DNA from: VBAS01 sp964444975
Lineage (GTDB): Bacteria > Bacteroidota > Bacteroidia > Chitinophagales > Chitinophagaceae
Length of the DNA: 64,000 nucleotides
Direction: 5' to 3'
NCBI GenBank assembly: GCA_964444975.1
Contig: CAYUJD010000003.1
Location: 36,111 to 100,110 of the forward strand
Shown one piece after another: positions 37,701 to 45,585 of the stretch. Under the pieces are notes generated by a model, which searched no databases, was not told the origin of the DNA, and saw only the letters and a list, made by a program, of their open reading frames with translations. Numbering within the stretch: the stretch's first letter is position 1; each line of letters begins with the position of its first letter. The translations under genes and the position numbers were made by a program.

Positions 37701-38201
37701 TGTCAGGTTGAAGTTGGAATTCACTACGGCATCCTGGCTGTTGCCGAATGAAATGCCCCGTCCGAAACTTCCGTTGTAGTTCAGGTTGCCGAAATCAAAA
37801 AGTCCTTTGGCAACCGGCGGGTCGGTTTTGCCAAACTCAAACGGCTTTGTATAAAAACGGTAACTCACACTGTCGAAATTCAGGCGTTGCAACGCTGCGT
37901 TGAGTTTATATGGAAATATCCGGTAAATAATCAGCACACTGTCTGTAGCCGGCAATGTTTTCCATATCAGCAAAGCATTGATGTTATCGAGCATATAGCT
38001 GGAATCAGGTATGCCATCAACAGAAAAAGTATTGGGAATAATGCTGAGCGTATCCACCCGCAGTGTATCCGTACTCACGGCAATTTTTTTCATTCGCAGA
38101 TTGGAAAGGGGTTTTTGATCCTGAACGGGTATTTGGGAAAAACTTTCCAGGACAGTAAACAGGAGGGTAGCGAAAATTATTATCAGCCGTTTTGGATTCA
38201 A
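34713..38201 (-). CDS. Large predicted outer-membrane beta-barrel protein, unassigned
   Basis: 1162 residues from a TTG at 38201. No in-frame ATG lies between it and the upstream stop at 38243, and TTG directly precedes a good signal peptide (NPKRLIIIFATLLFTVLESFSQ). The middle has a recognisable surface-protein block (DLGDIDIRQSQSYFLNFYKR; AEVTFTPRRLVTKDSRIQVEFEYADRNF), then a long run of alternating aromatic/polar strands to the C-terminus, as in very large outer-membrane barrels. I do not recognise the family; the style recalls gliding/secretion barrels such as SprA but it is less than half that length. It ends 22 bp from ychF, convergent. Confidence 0.65.
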   Translation of the reverse strand: MNPKRLIIIFATLLFTVLESFSQIPVQDQKPLSNLRMKKIAVSTDTLRVDTLSIIPNTFSVDGIPDSSYMLDNINALLIWKTLPATDSVLIIYRIFPYKLNAALQRLNFDSVSYRFYTKPFEFGKTDPPVAKGLFDFGNLNYNGSFGRGISFGNSQDAVVNSNFNLTLSGMLGDSIMINAAITDNNLPIQPDGTTQQLNEFDQVFLQFKKRGWQLNLGDIDIRQSQSYFLNFYKRLQGISFETKNNISKNNSSKTLVSGSIAKGKFNRNIFQGLEGNQGPYRLTGANNEFFFIVLAGTERVFIDGELLQRGEDQDYVINYNTAEVTFTPRRLVTKDSRIQVEFEYADRNFLNANLYLSQEFELNKKLKINIGAFNNSDAKNSQINQVLDASQKFFLSSIGDSIQNALYPSAILDTAFDAGKVLYEKIYYNPGSGLDSFYQYSTDPAAAKYNLAFTDVGEGRGNYVPEFNGANGKVYKFIMPVAGVKQGRYEPVIVLVTPKKQQLVTLGADYKITERTSLKTELALSNYDVNTFSGKDNGDDIGLATKIQFSNTSPFKSSAKKLQLTTGLDYEFVQGKFKPLERLRNVEFSRDWGLALQTLPSDEHIIRASAKLQNAKNNWLSYSLMNYSRGDDYNGFQHNFQHVVSLKGWQFNNQFAYTGFNNPLSKGSFTRPVIDVSRELKKLDNFRLGFRYTLERNSTRNKSFDTLLLQSFSFDTWSAYLKSSEKRKNRYGLTFFTRSDKYPVGKNLVRGDRSLNVNLQTELLANVHHQFLLNATFRKLKVLNGVSNQKADETVLGRAEYIINEWKGLLTGNVLYELGTGQEQKRDFVYLEVPAGQGEYTWNDYNNDGIQQLNEFEEALFPDQAKFIRIFTPTNEFVKANYTTFNYSFQLNPRAILNKSDLKGFQNFISRIHLKTSLQVNKKTIAKGSIEFSPFKYELNDTALITLNTVFLNTFSFNRFSSKWGFDVSNLRNSGKSLLTYGYESRRLNDWLLRFRWNISRSFTLDVSSKKGLNGLYTPGFANRNYELSIYNIEPRLVFIQGTKFRLATGYKFDNKNNKALYGGEKSTSGSVSLETKYNVLQNSSVTGKFTFSNIDFKFPTNTTVSYIMLDGLLPGSNYLWSIDLTKRLLNNLELNFVYEGRKPGSARTVHIGRASIRALF

Positions 38202-38302
38202 AAGCGGTGGTTTTTCATATAAAACGTAAAATTCAGCATTTTATGGCAGCTATCCTAAAGTGGGTACAATGACTGAAATAAACCCGGCCGGGCAAATTTC
38301 GC

Positions 38303-38343
38303 CAATTAAATTGTATTTTAGCAATTACTTAAATAAGGAATTG
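38303..38343 (+). promoter_or_regulatory. Probable ArsR-type operator ahead of the metal-resistance operon
   Basis: CAATTACTTA (38322-38331) and TAAGGAATTG (38334-38343) are inverted arms matching at 9 of 10 positions around a 2-bp centre. A second perfect palindrome, CAATT-A-AATTG, lies at 38303-38313. The ArsR-type ATG follows 17 bp after the first. Spaced AT-rich dyads of this size are typical ArsR/SmtB operators; a TATTTTAG box sits between the two. Confidence 0.55.
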
Positions 38344-38359
38344 AGTTCACTTTGACCAG

Positions 38360-38734
38360 ATGAATAACCATACCTGCATAACACTACAGGCAGATATTAC
38401 ACAAATTAACCGTTGCAAGACTAAGGTTTCAGTTCTTGACGACTCCTTTGATTACATTTCACACACACTTGAAATGGCCGGTAATAATGTACGATTGAAA
38501 ATCCTGTATCTGTTGTATGATGAAAAACGACTTTGTGTATGCGACCTGAGTGATATTCTCGGCATGTCCATTTCGGCAGTTTCGCAACACCTGAAGAAAC
38601 TGAGGGATGGCAATCTCATTCAAACCCGCCGCGAAGGGCAAATCATTTTCTATTCGCTTACCAGGGAATATGAAAATCGGTTAAAACCCTTTTTCAGAAT
38701 TCTTAACGAAAATAAAATCCCGGAAACTGTATGA
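38360..38734 (+). CDS. ArsR/SmtB-family metal-responsive repressor
   Basis: 124 residues. Winged helix-turn-helix with recognition helix SISAVSQHLKKLRDGNL and wing RREGQIIFYSL. The metal site is the alpha3 motif LCVCDL with C59 and C61, helped possibly by C6 and C19 near the N-terminus, so thiophilic ions such as Hg, Cd, Pb or As(III) are the likely signal. It should block its own operon until metal binds. The stop overlaps the next start by 4 bp (ATGA). It sits first in the operon behind a palindromic operator. Confidence 0.9.
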   Translation: MNNHTCITLQADITQINRCKTKVSVLDDSFDYISHTLEMAGNNVRLKILYLLYDEKRLCVCDLSDILGMSISAVSQHLKKLRDGNLIQTRREGQIIFYSLTREYENRLKPFFRILNENKIPETV

Positions 38735-39129
38735 TAGCTCCTGACCTCACCAAAGACGTAAAGACATCGTTGAAAACAATTATCGGGCAGCTGAATTATG
38801 TGCTGAAGCAGGTAGATAATGAACAACAGGCTGAAAATTTATTGCTTCAGTTGAATGCAGCGCAATCCACACTGAAGAAAGCGATATATATTCTGTTAAA
38901 CGACACTTACCGGAAAGTTTTGGCACAAAAAATTTCTTCCGCTTATCAGCATTGCCCCGGCAATTGCGGGCAGGAGGAAAACATTGAAAAGCTCAGGCAG
39001 CTTTTCCCGGAACTGAATCTGGAAGAAATAACGGAAAAACTGGCAGAAGCCGGGGTGCTGGAAAAAAAAATGTTGAATTTTTTGTCTGAAAAAAATTTGG
39101 ACACCCCTCCCCCTGTAAGTGATCTTTGA
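38731..39129 (+). CDS. CsoR/DUF156-like small helical protein, ligands not conserved
   Basis: 132 residues, coupled to the ArsR gene by ATGA. The first 75 residues line up with the CsoR/RcnR three-helix fold (LKTIIGQLNYVLKQ, then LLLQLNAAQSTLKKAIYILLND). The CsoR copper ligands appear to be missing: the first Cys aligns to Ala, and the His and second Cys align to Thr and Val. Two Cys and one His occur instead in HCPGNC near residue 76, followed by an extra helical tail of about 50 residues. A DNA-binding sensor for another metal, or a metal-binding partner, are both possible. This is a reading by eye, not a search. Confidence 0.6.
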   Translation: MIAPDLTKDVKTSLKTIIGQLNYVLKQVDNEQQAENLLLQLNAAQSTLKKAIYILLNDTYRKVLAQKISSAYQHCPGNCGQEENIEKLRQLFPELNLEEITEKLAEAGVLEKKMLNFLSEKNLDTPPPVSDL

Positions 39130-39160
39130 TAAATCAATTTTAATCACGTAAAAAAAAATT

Positions 39161-39361
39161 ATGAGACAAAAGTTGTTGTTTTTTGCAGTGACAGGGCTAT
39201 TGGCCCTTGGTGGACTGGCCTATGGGTTTGCTTCGCAAAAAAGCGGTTGCCCGCTTGAAGGCACTCCGATGTGCCCCAAAAACAATTGCCCCCTGAAAGG
39301 CACCCCTGAATGCCCTTATGACGGCAAAACAGTTGTGCTTCCTGACTGCTGCAAAAAGTAA
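39161..39361 (+). CDS. Tiny exported cysteine-rich protein in the metal operon
   Basis: 66 residues. One N-terminal membrane or signal segment (KLLFFAVTGLLALGGLAYGFA) is followed by a short cysteine-rich tail with a duplicated motif CPLxGTPxCP (CPLEGTPMCP and CPLKGTPECP) and a final DCCKK: eight cysteines in about 35 residues (C30, C38, C43, C51 and others). It has no recognised family. The location between the regulators and MerTP suggests a periplasmic metal scavenger or donor to the transporter (inference). Confidence 0.7.
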   Translation: MRQKLLFFAVTGLLALGGLAYGFASQKSGCPLEGTPMCPKNNCPLKGTPECPYDGKTVVLPDCCKK

Positions 39362-39413
39362 AACCAACCCGGGGGGGAGTCATCTTCCCTGTTTTTCCAA
39401 ATAATGGCTGGTC

Positions 39414-40043
39414 ATGTTAAACACAAATAACATAACCGGGGCAGGAATATTCACCGCTATCGCCTCGTCCCTGTGCTGTATTACCCCGGTATTGGGGTTA
39501 GTGGCAGGAACAAGCGGATTGGCTTCTTCCTTTGCATGGATGGAACCCCTGCGGCCTTATCTCATCGGCTTTACTATCCTTGTTTTGAGTTTTGCATGGT
39601 ACCAAAAACTTTTTCCAAAAACCAATGCGGCTGAACAGGCAGACTGCCGCTGTGATAAAGATGAGAGGCCCGGCCCGCCGGTAAAAACAAAATTTTTACA
39701 CTCAAAAACATTTTTGGCAATTATAACCGGCTTTGCAATCCTGGTGATTACCTTTCCATCGTATGCTCATATTTTTTACCCTAAAAAAGAAAAGCAAGTG
39801 ACGGCAGCTGAAAATCCGAATGTGCAGCAGGTAATTTTTACCATCAGCGGCATGACTTGCAGCGGTTGCGAAGAACATGTGGAGCATAAAGTAACCGGGG
39901 TGACGGGTGTCATCCATGCAGATGCCTCTTATGAGATGGGCCATGCCATGGTGGAGTTTGATAATTCAAAAACAACAATTGACAGCATTGAAAAAGCTAT
40001 TATCGAAACCGGCTATACCCTTACAGGAATTCAAAAAAAATAA
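39414..40043 (+). CDS. merTP: MerT-MerP fusion mercuric transport protein
   Basis: 209 residues. Three membrane segments with the vicinal cysteines C21-C22 of MerT (SSLCCITPVLG), a cytosolic C78-x-C80 (ADCRCDK), then a linker and a C-terminal heavy-metal-associated MerP-like domain with GMTCSGC (C149, C152). It moves Hg2+ inward for reduction in classical systems. No merA reductase or merB lyase is in this operon or window, so where the imported metal goes is open; a reductase elsewhere in the genome would explain it. Confidence 0.85.
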   Translation: MLNTNNITGAGIFTAIASSLCCITPVLGLVAGTSGLASSFAWMEPLRPYLIGFTILVLSFAWYQKLFPKTNAAEQADCRCDKDERPGPPVKTKFLHSKTFLAIITGFAILVITFPSYAHIFYPKKEKQVTAAENPNVQQVIFTISGMTCSGCEEHVEHKVTGVTGVIHADASYEMGHAMVEFDNSKTTIDSIEKAIIETGYTLTGIQKK

Positions 40044-40044
40044 G

Positions 40045-40251
40045 ATGGAAATTATTACCCGATCAGTTATTACCTGTCCCAACTGTAATTATAAAACGGA
40101 GGAAGAAATGCCCACCGATGCCTGTCAATATTTTTATGAATGTAAAAACTGTAAAACCATCTTGAAACCCCGCCCGGGCGACTGCTGTGTGTTTTGTTCT
40201 TATGGTTCTGTAAAATGCCCACCGGTGCAACGAAATAAAAAATGTTGCTAA
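40045..40251 (+). CDS. GDCCxxC-motif small protein
   Basis: 68 residues with eleven cysteines: CPNC (11, 14), C27, CKNC (33, 36), GDCCVFC (47, 48, 51), C58 and a terminal CC. The GDCCVFCSYG box is the hallmark of the GDCCxxC proteins that accompany mercury-transport genes. It starts 1 bp after the merTP stop, so it is the operon's last gene. Role unproven; a cytosolic Hg chaperone or scavenger is the usual guess. Confidence 0.8.
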   Translation: MEIITRSVITCPNCNYKTEEEMPTDACQYFYECKNCKTILKPRPGDCCVFCSYGSVKCPPVQRNKKCC

Positions 40252-40330
40252 TTCCAATACAGCAGGAAATAATAGGAAGAGTAAAAAAAGGAAGGCTCGT
40301 TTACCTCCCCCTTTTCGAACCGGATAAATT

Positions 40331-42289
40331 TTATTCAGTTGTCCCTTCGAGCGCCAGCAGAAAGGCATATTGCAGGGCCACATCCTCCAGTGCCCTGAAG
40401 CGGCCTGATTTGCCGCCATGGCCTGCTTCCATGTTTGTTTTAAATAAAATAATGTTTTTGTCTGTTTTCAACTCACGCAGCTTGGCTACCCATTTGGCAG
40501 GTTCAAAATACTGCACCTGGCTGTCGTGCAGCCCTGTTGTCACCAGCAGGTTGGGATACTCTTTTTTCTCCACATTATCATAAGGGGAATACGATTTCAT
40601 ATAAAAGTATTCTTCCTTGTTGGCAGGGTTACCCCATTCAAAATATTCTCCTGTCGTCAGGGGAATGCTGGCATCACTCATAGTTGTTATTACATCCACA
40701 TAAGGCACCTGGGCTATCACACCATTCCACAGATCCGGACGCAGGTTGATGACGGCGCCCATCAGCAAACCGCCAGCGCTGCCGCCCTGTGCATACACAT
40801 GCCCCTGGGATGTATATTTTTCTTTGATGAGAAATTCAGCGCAATCAATAAAATCGTAAAACGTGTTTTTCTTGTTCATCATTTTGCCCTCTTCATACCA
40901 CTGCCGGCCCATCTCCTGNNNNNNNNNNNNNNNNNNNNNNNNNNNNNNNNNNNNNNNNNNNNNNNNNNNNNNNNNNNNNNNNNNNNNNNNNNNNNNNNNN
41001 NNNNNNNNNNNNNNNNNNGGTGTAATCATGGACTGGTAATTGAACCGCAGGTTATTGGTGTTAAATTCCGGGTTGATGCCAACAGAAGCAAGGTAAGCCG
41101 GCTCATCAAACTGAAGATAATGCTCCGATTTGTCTTTCTGGCTGATGATGCGCAGATGCAACAATCCTTCTTTTAATTCTGAAATCACAAGATGATCACG
41201 GAAAGGCGTGAAGGCAGCCAGGTACACATCGCTGCGGTGAGCAATCACTTCCTTCCAGTTTTCTTTTGTTGTTTTATCCAGCGGGCATTCCATCAGGCGG
41301 AAATTGGTTGCATCCATGTTGGTACGGATATAAAATTTGTCGTTGTAATGGTCAATATCATACACCAGGCCCATAGTACGCGGATGAAAAACTTTGAACT
41401 CTCCCTCAGGGTTGGATGCATCCAGAAAGCGGTGTTCGCTTTGCTGCTCGCTCAGTTCGGAATAAATGATAATGTATTTCTTTGATCTTGTTCTGCCCAC
41501 ACCAATGTAATGGCGGTTATCTTTTTCTTCGTACACTTTTACATCGTTTTTCGGATCGGCACCCACTTCATGCCGCCACACCTGGAAGCCAAGCAGTGTT
41601 GTCAAATCTTTTTTGATGTAAAAAACTGTTTTGTTGTCGGCCGCCCATGCATACGAACCACCTTCTGTATGCAGGATGGTTTCCGGAGCGTACTCACCGG
41701 TTTTTAAATTTTTAAACCTCAGTTTGTAAAGCCGGCGGCTCACGTCATCTTCACCCACGGCCATCCATTCATTATTATCACTTACATCCAGCCCGGCCAC
41801 GCTGTAATAGCCTTTGCCTTCGGCTGCCTTATTGGCATCGTGAATGATTTCTTCTGCGGCGTCCAGCGATTCTTTTTTGCGGCAATAAACTGCATAGTCT
41901 TTTCCCTCTTCAAACCGGGTGTAATACCAGTAGCCATTGTCTTTGTACGGCGCCGATTCATCCTTTTCCTTAATTCGTCCTTTGAGCTCTTCAAAAAGTT
42001 TGTGGCGAAAATTTTTCAGGCCGGCAGTCATGGTTTCCACATAAGCATTTTCCTCTTCAAGATATTTCACCACGTTGCTGCTGTCGGGTCCCTTTTTAAA
42101 ATAATCATTCATCCAGTAATAATTGTCAATCCGTTCATCGCCATGCGCCACCATGCTGTAAGGTTTTTTTTCAGCCATGGGGGCAGCAATGCCCTCCGGC
42201 CATTTATAAGCTTCCTTTTTCATTTCGTTTGTATCATTGCACGACAAGATAATGATTGTCGCTGCAGGTAAAAGAATTTTATATTTCAT
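40331..42289 (-). CDS. S9 prolyl oligopeptidase family, oligopeptidase B-like (contains assembly gap)
   Basis: The reading frame spans 100 N. The N-terminal beta-propeller part and the C-terminal alpha/beta hydrolase are both clear: catalytic Ser in QGGSAGGLLMG, Asp in TGLHDSQVQYFE and His in EAGHGGKSGRF. A lipobox-like start (ATIIILSCNDT, Cys17) suggests an exported lipoprotein. It cuts peptides after basic residues in known oligopeptidase B. By comparison with family layout about 100 residues (300 bp), from the end of the propeller to the GGG-E/M-G stretch, are missing, so the true gap is longer than 100 and the apparent frame continuity is accidental. Confidence 0.85.
   Translation of the reverse strand: MKYKILLPAATIIILSCNDTNEMKKEAYKWPEGIAAPMAEKKPYSMVAHGDERIDNYYWMNDYFKKGPDSSNVVKYLEEENAYVETMTAGLKNFRHKLFEELKGRIKEKDESAPYKDNGYWYYTRFEEGKDYAVYCRKKESLDAAEEIIHDANKAAEGKGYYSVAGLDVSDNNEWMAVGEDDVSRRLYKLRFKNLKTGEYAPETILHTEGGSYAWAADNKTVFYIKKDLTTLLGFQVWRHEVGADPKNDVKVYEEKDNRHYIGVGRTRSKKYIIIYSELSEQQSEHRFLDASNPEGEFKVFHPRTMGLVYDIDHYNDKFYIRTNMDATNFRLMECPLDKTTKENWKEVIAHRSDVYLAAFTPFRDHLVISELKEGLLHLRIISQKDKSEHYLQFDEPAYLASVGINPEFNTNNLRFNYQSMITXXXXXXXXXXXXXXXXXXXXXXXXXXXXXXXXXXQEMGRQWYEEGKMMNKKNTFYDFIDCAEFLIKEKYTSQGHVYAQGGSAGGLLMGAVINLRPDLWNGVIAQVPYVDVITTMSDASIPLTTGEYFEWGNPANKEEYFYMKSYSPYDNVEKKEYPNLLVTTGLHDSQVQYFEPAKWVAKLRELKTDKNIILFKTNMEAGHGGKSGRFRALEDVALQYAFLLALEGTTE
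40919..41018. other. Assembly gap of 100 N
   Basis: Exactly 100 N, the conventional placeholder for a scaffold join of unknown size. It lies within the S9 peptidase gene. Confidence 0.99.
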
Positions 42290-42336
42290 AATAATAGGAT
42301 TAGAGTGGATGAATATACGACGGGTCGTTGTAAATT

Positions 42337-42358
42337 AAAAAGCCCTTTGATAAAGGGC
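42337..42358 (-). terminator. Terminator of the sdh operon
   Basis: On the minus strand, GCCCTTT-ATC-AAAGGGC (42358-42342) followed by TTTTT. It lies 25 bp after the sdhB stop and is a textbook Rho-independent hairpin. Confidence 0.88.
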
Positions 42359-42382
42359 CGAAATATCGTTTAAAAGAAAATT

Positions 42383-43144
42383 TTATTCCGAAGTCAGCCC
42401 GGCCACCAGGTATTCTTTATTCAGCCGGGCAATATTTTCAATGGAGATTTCTTTAGGACATACCGCCTCGCAGGCACCGGTATTGGTGCAGGCGCCAAAG
42501 CCTTCCTTGTCCATCTGGGCTACCATATTCAAAACTCTCGACTTTTTTTCCGGCTCGCCCTGCGGCAACAAAGCGAGGTGCGAAACTTTTGCAGAAACAA
42601 ATAGCATGGCAGAAGAATTTTTGCAGGCAGCCACACAGGCGCCGCAACCGATACATGCCGCAGCAGCAAAAGCTTCATCGGCTTTTTCTTTTTCCACCGG
42701 GATGGCATTGGCATCAACCGCATTGCCGGTGTTTACCGAAATAAATCCTCCGGCCTGGATGATGCGGTCGAATGCGGTACGGTCAACCACCAAATCTTTT
42801 ATTACGGGAAATGCATTGGCCCGCCAGGGTTCCACTACTATGGTATCGCCGTTTTTAAATGCCCGCATATGAAGCTGGCAGGTGGTGGTAGCATGCCATG
42901 GCCCATGCGGTCTTCCGTTGATATACATCGAGCACATACCACAGATGCCTTCGCGGCAATCATGATCAAACGCTATCGGCTCTTTGCCCTCGCTGATGAG
43001 CCGTTCATTCAGCACATCAAACATTTCGAGAAAAGACATCTCGGTAGATATATCTTTTACTTCGTAGGTTACAAACTGCCCCGGCGTATGGCTGTTCTTT
43101 TGTTTCCAGACTTTGAGTTTTACATTGATAGTTTGATGCTCCAT
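42383..43144 (-). CDS. sdhB: Succinate dehydrogenase/fumarate reductase iron-sulfur subunit
   Basis: 253 residues from the ATG at 43144; an upstream frame extension is non-coding repeat. The 2Fe-2S ligands are in DCREGICGMCSMYINGRPHG plus a later Cys (TTCQLH). The 4Fe-4S and 3Fe-4S ligands are in CIGCGACVAACKN and GACTNTGACEAVCPKEI. It passes electrons from the flavoprotein to the membrane cytochrome. It is last in the order sdhC-A-B. A GC palindrome of the dispersed repeat family lies just ahead of the start. Confidence 0.95.
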   Translation of the reverse strand: MEHQTINVKLKVWKQKNSHTPGQFVTYEVKDISTEMSFLEMFDVLNERLISEGKEPIAFDHDCREGICGMCSMYINGRPHGPWHATTTCQLHMRAFKNGDTIVVEPWRANAFPVIKDLVVDRTAFDRIIQAGGFISVNTGNAVDANAIPVEKEKADEAFAAAACIGCGACVAACKNSSAMLFVSAKVSHLALLPQGEPEKKSRVLNMVAQMDKEGFGACTNTGACEAVCPKEISIENIARLNKEYLVAGLTSE

Positions 43145-43151
43145 GATACAT

Positions 43152-43175
43152 ACCCCCTGCCCCCTAAAGGGGAAA
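43152..43175. repeat. GC palindrome repeat, copy at sdhB start
   Basis: The motif CTCCCCTT-Y-R-GGGGGcAGGGGGT, here inverted as ACCCCCTGCCCCCTAAAGGGG. It ends 8 bp upstream of the sdhB ATG (minus strand). Other copies lie at 45859-45880, 52906-52926 and, in part, 54059-54078. Confidence 0.6.
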
Positions 43176-43276
43176 CATAGATTTGTTTTCGCAAATAATA
43201 AATGAACTTTTAAAAACCAGAAAAACTCCAATAACCCCTTTTGGCCTGACCGGCTGCCTGGCGGGGGTTTAGGGTT

Positions 43277-45253
43277 TTACTTATAACTTCTTTGTGATGG
43301 CTTTGCCACTTCAAAATTCAGTGTCTCCTTATGCAGTTCCCACCCGTGTTCACTTTTAAATTCCCATGCAGCCACATAACTAAACTTGTCATCATCCCTT
43401 TTGGCTTCACCTTCCGCTGTCTGGCTTTCTTCGCGGAAGTGGCCGCCGCAGCTTTCGTTGCGGTGCAGCGCATCAATGCACATCAGCTCACCCAGCTCGA
43501 TGAAGTCGGCCACGCGGCCGGCTTTATCAAGTTCAGGATTCATTTCATTAATCTCACCGGGTATTCTAACATCGCTCCAGAATTCTTTTTTCAATTGCTG
43601 TATCTCCGTGATTGCTTGTTTCAGTCCTTCCGCATTGCGGGCCATGCCGCATTTGTCCCACATTATTTTTCCCAGCCGCTTGTGAAAGCTTTCCACGCTT
43701 TGACTGCCTTTAATACTCATCAGTTTTGATATGCGGCCGGCAACGGCTTTTTCTGCTTCCACAAATGCAGTATGGTCCGTCGGCACCGGTTTGGTTCTTA
43801 TTTCATCCGACAAATAATTTCCGATAGTATAAGGAATTACAAAGTATCCATCAGCCAATCCCTGCATGAGCGCAGAAGCCCCGAGCCGGTTGGCCCCGTG
43901 GTCAGAAAAATTGGCTTCCCCCAAACAATACAATCCCGGCACCGTAGTCATCAGTTCATAATCCACCCACAGGCCGCCCATAGTGTAATGCACGGCAGGA
44001 TAAATCCTCATCGGTGTTTCGTAAGGATTTTCGCCGGTAATTTTTTCATACATATCAAACAGGTTGCCGTATTTTTCTTTCACTACTTTTTTACCCAATC
44101 TTATCATGGTTGCTTCATCCGGATTTTCGAAGCCCAGCTTACCGGCTTCTGTTTTACCATAGCGTTTGATGGCATCGGCATAATCGAGATACACAGCCTG
44201 TTTTGATGAGCCCACCCCATAGCCGGCATCGCATCTTTCTTTCGCAGCACGTGAAGCCACATCTCTCGGCACCAGGTTGCCAAATGCGGGATATCTTCTT
44301 TCGAGATAATAATCTCTTTCGTCTTCGGGAATCTCGTTGGGCCTGCGGCTGTCGCCCTGTATTTTCGGTACCCAGATACGGCCGTCGTTGCGCAGGCTTT
44401 CACTCATCAGCGTAAGCTTGCTCTGGTGGTCGCCGCTTACCGGGATGCAGGTAGGGTGAATTTGTGTAAAGCAGGGATTGCCAAACCAGGCTCCTTTTTT
44501 ATGTGCTTTCCATGCAGCCGTCACATTGCTGCCCATGGCATTTGTGCTCAGGTAAAAAACATTGCCATAACCGCCGGTGCACAGCAGCACGGCATGACCA
44601 AAATGACGCTCCAGTTCACCGGTGATTAAGTTGCGGCAAATAATTCCTCTTGCTTTGCCGTCAATCATCACCACATCGAGCATTTCATGCCGGCTGTACA
44701 TTTTTACATTGCCCAATGACACCTGCCGCTCCAGTGCCTGGTAAGCGCCAATAAGCAACTGCTGACCCGTTTGTCCCGCTGCATAAAAAGTTCGCTGCAC
44801 CTGTGTGCCGCCAAAGCTCCTGTTGCTCAGCAGTCCGCCATACTCTCTTGCAAAAGGCACACCCTGCGCCACACACTGGTCAATGATATTCAAACTTACC
44901 TCGGCCAGACGATGAACATTGGCTTCCCGTGCCCGATAATCGCCGCCCTTGATGGTATCGTAAAATAAACGAAACACACTGTCGCCGTCATTCTGGTAAT
45001 TTTTTGCCGCATTAATTCCCCCCTGCGCAGCGATGGAGTGGGCCCGCCGTGGCGAATCCTGGAAGCAAAAGGCTTTTACCTGGTATCCCAACTCGCCCAG
45101 CGAAGCAGCAGCCGAAGCGCCGGCCAGCCCGGTGCCTACCACTATCACTTCCAGTTTTCGTTTATTTGCCGGGTTCACCAGCCGGCAGTGGCCTTTGTAA
45201 TACACCCATTTCTGATCCAGCGGAACACCATGCGGAATTTTTGCGTCAAGCAT
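43277..45253 (-). CDS. sdhA: Succinate dehydrogenase/fumarate reductase flavoprotein subunit
   Basis: 658 residues, the Bacteroidota length. FAD domain: VVGTGLAGASAAASLGELGY, covalent-FAD His at H72 in RRAHSIAAQGG. Capping and catalytic residues: HPTCIP near 270, RRYPAFGNLVPRD, and YTMGGLWVDYE. It oxidises succinate (or reduces fumarate). Spacing to sdhB is 132 bp, holding a palindromic repeat; spacing to sdhC is 628 bp, which is exceptional. Confidence 0.95.
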   Translation of the reverse strand: MLDAKIPHGVPLDQKWVYYKGHCRLVNPANKRKLEVIVVGTGLAGASAAASLGELGYQVKAFCFQDSPRRAHSIAAQGGINAAKNYQNDGDSVFRLFYDTIKGGDYRAREANVHRLAEVSLNIIDQCVAQGVPFAREYGGLLSNRSFGGTQVQRTFYAAGQTGQQLLIGAYQALERQVSLGNVKMYSRHEMLDVVMIDGKARGIICRNLITGELERHFGHAVLLCTGGYGNVFYLSTNAMGSNVTAAWKAHKKGAWFGNPCFTQIHPTCIPVSGDHQSKLTLMSESLRNDGRIWVPKIQGDSRRPNEIPEDERDYYLERRYPAFGNLVPRDVASRAAKERCDAGYGVGSSKQAVYLDYADAIKRYGKTEAGKLGFENPDEATMIRLGKKVVKEKYGNLFDMYEKITGENPYETPMRIYPAVHYTMGGLWVDYELMTTVPGLYCLGEANFSDHGANRLGASALMQGLADGYFVIPYTIGNYLSDEIRTKPVPTDHTAFVEAEKAVAGRISKLMSIKGSQSVESFHKRLGKIMWDKCGMARNAEGLKQAITEIQQLKKEFWSDVRIPGEINEMNPELDKAGRVADFIELGELMCIDALHRNESCGGHFREESQTAEGEAKRDDDKFSYVAAWEFKSEHGWELHKETLNFEVAKPSQRSYK

Positions 45254-45558
45254 AAAGGCGTTTATGGTTTATTGTTTATCGTTATGTTATCCATGCGGAA
45301 CTGTCATTCCGGGCGGAGAGAGGAAGCCATGTTACCAGCTTCAGTAACTCCGATTATTCTTCTGTTGCGACGCTCCGTTCATTGTTCAGGGCCCTGATTA
45401 AGCTTTTTACCCAGCAACAGAAAGAGAAATCATCGTTCACCTTCCTCTTCATCTTTTATACATGGCACCCCCACCTGAATCATGCTCAGATGAACCGTTC
45501 AGACTGCGATGCAGTCGGGCAGGCCTTCGGGGTACACTTGAAAACTGACTTCTGTTTT

Positions 45559-45585
45559 CCCCCGGTTATCACCGGGGGCGTTTTT
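45559..45585 (+). terminator. Strong plus-strand hairpin with T-tract, no gene upstream
   Basis: Eight-bp stem (45559-45566 with 45571-45578), tetraloop TATC, then CGTTTTT. The T-tract is on the plus strand only, while sdh genes run on the minus strand. It would end a plus-strand transcript; no plus-strand gene is visible in the preceding 300 bp. Confidence 0.55.
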
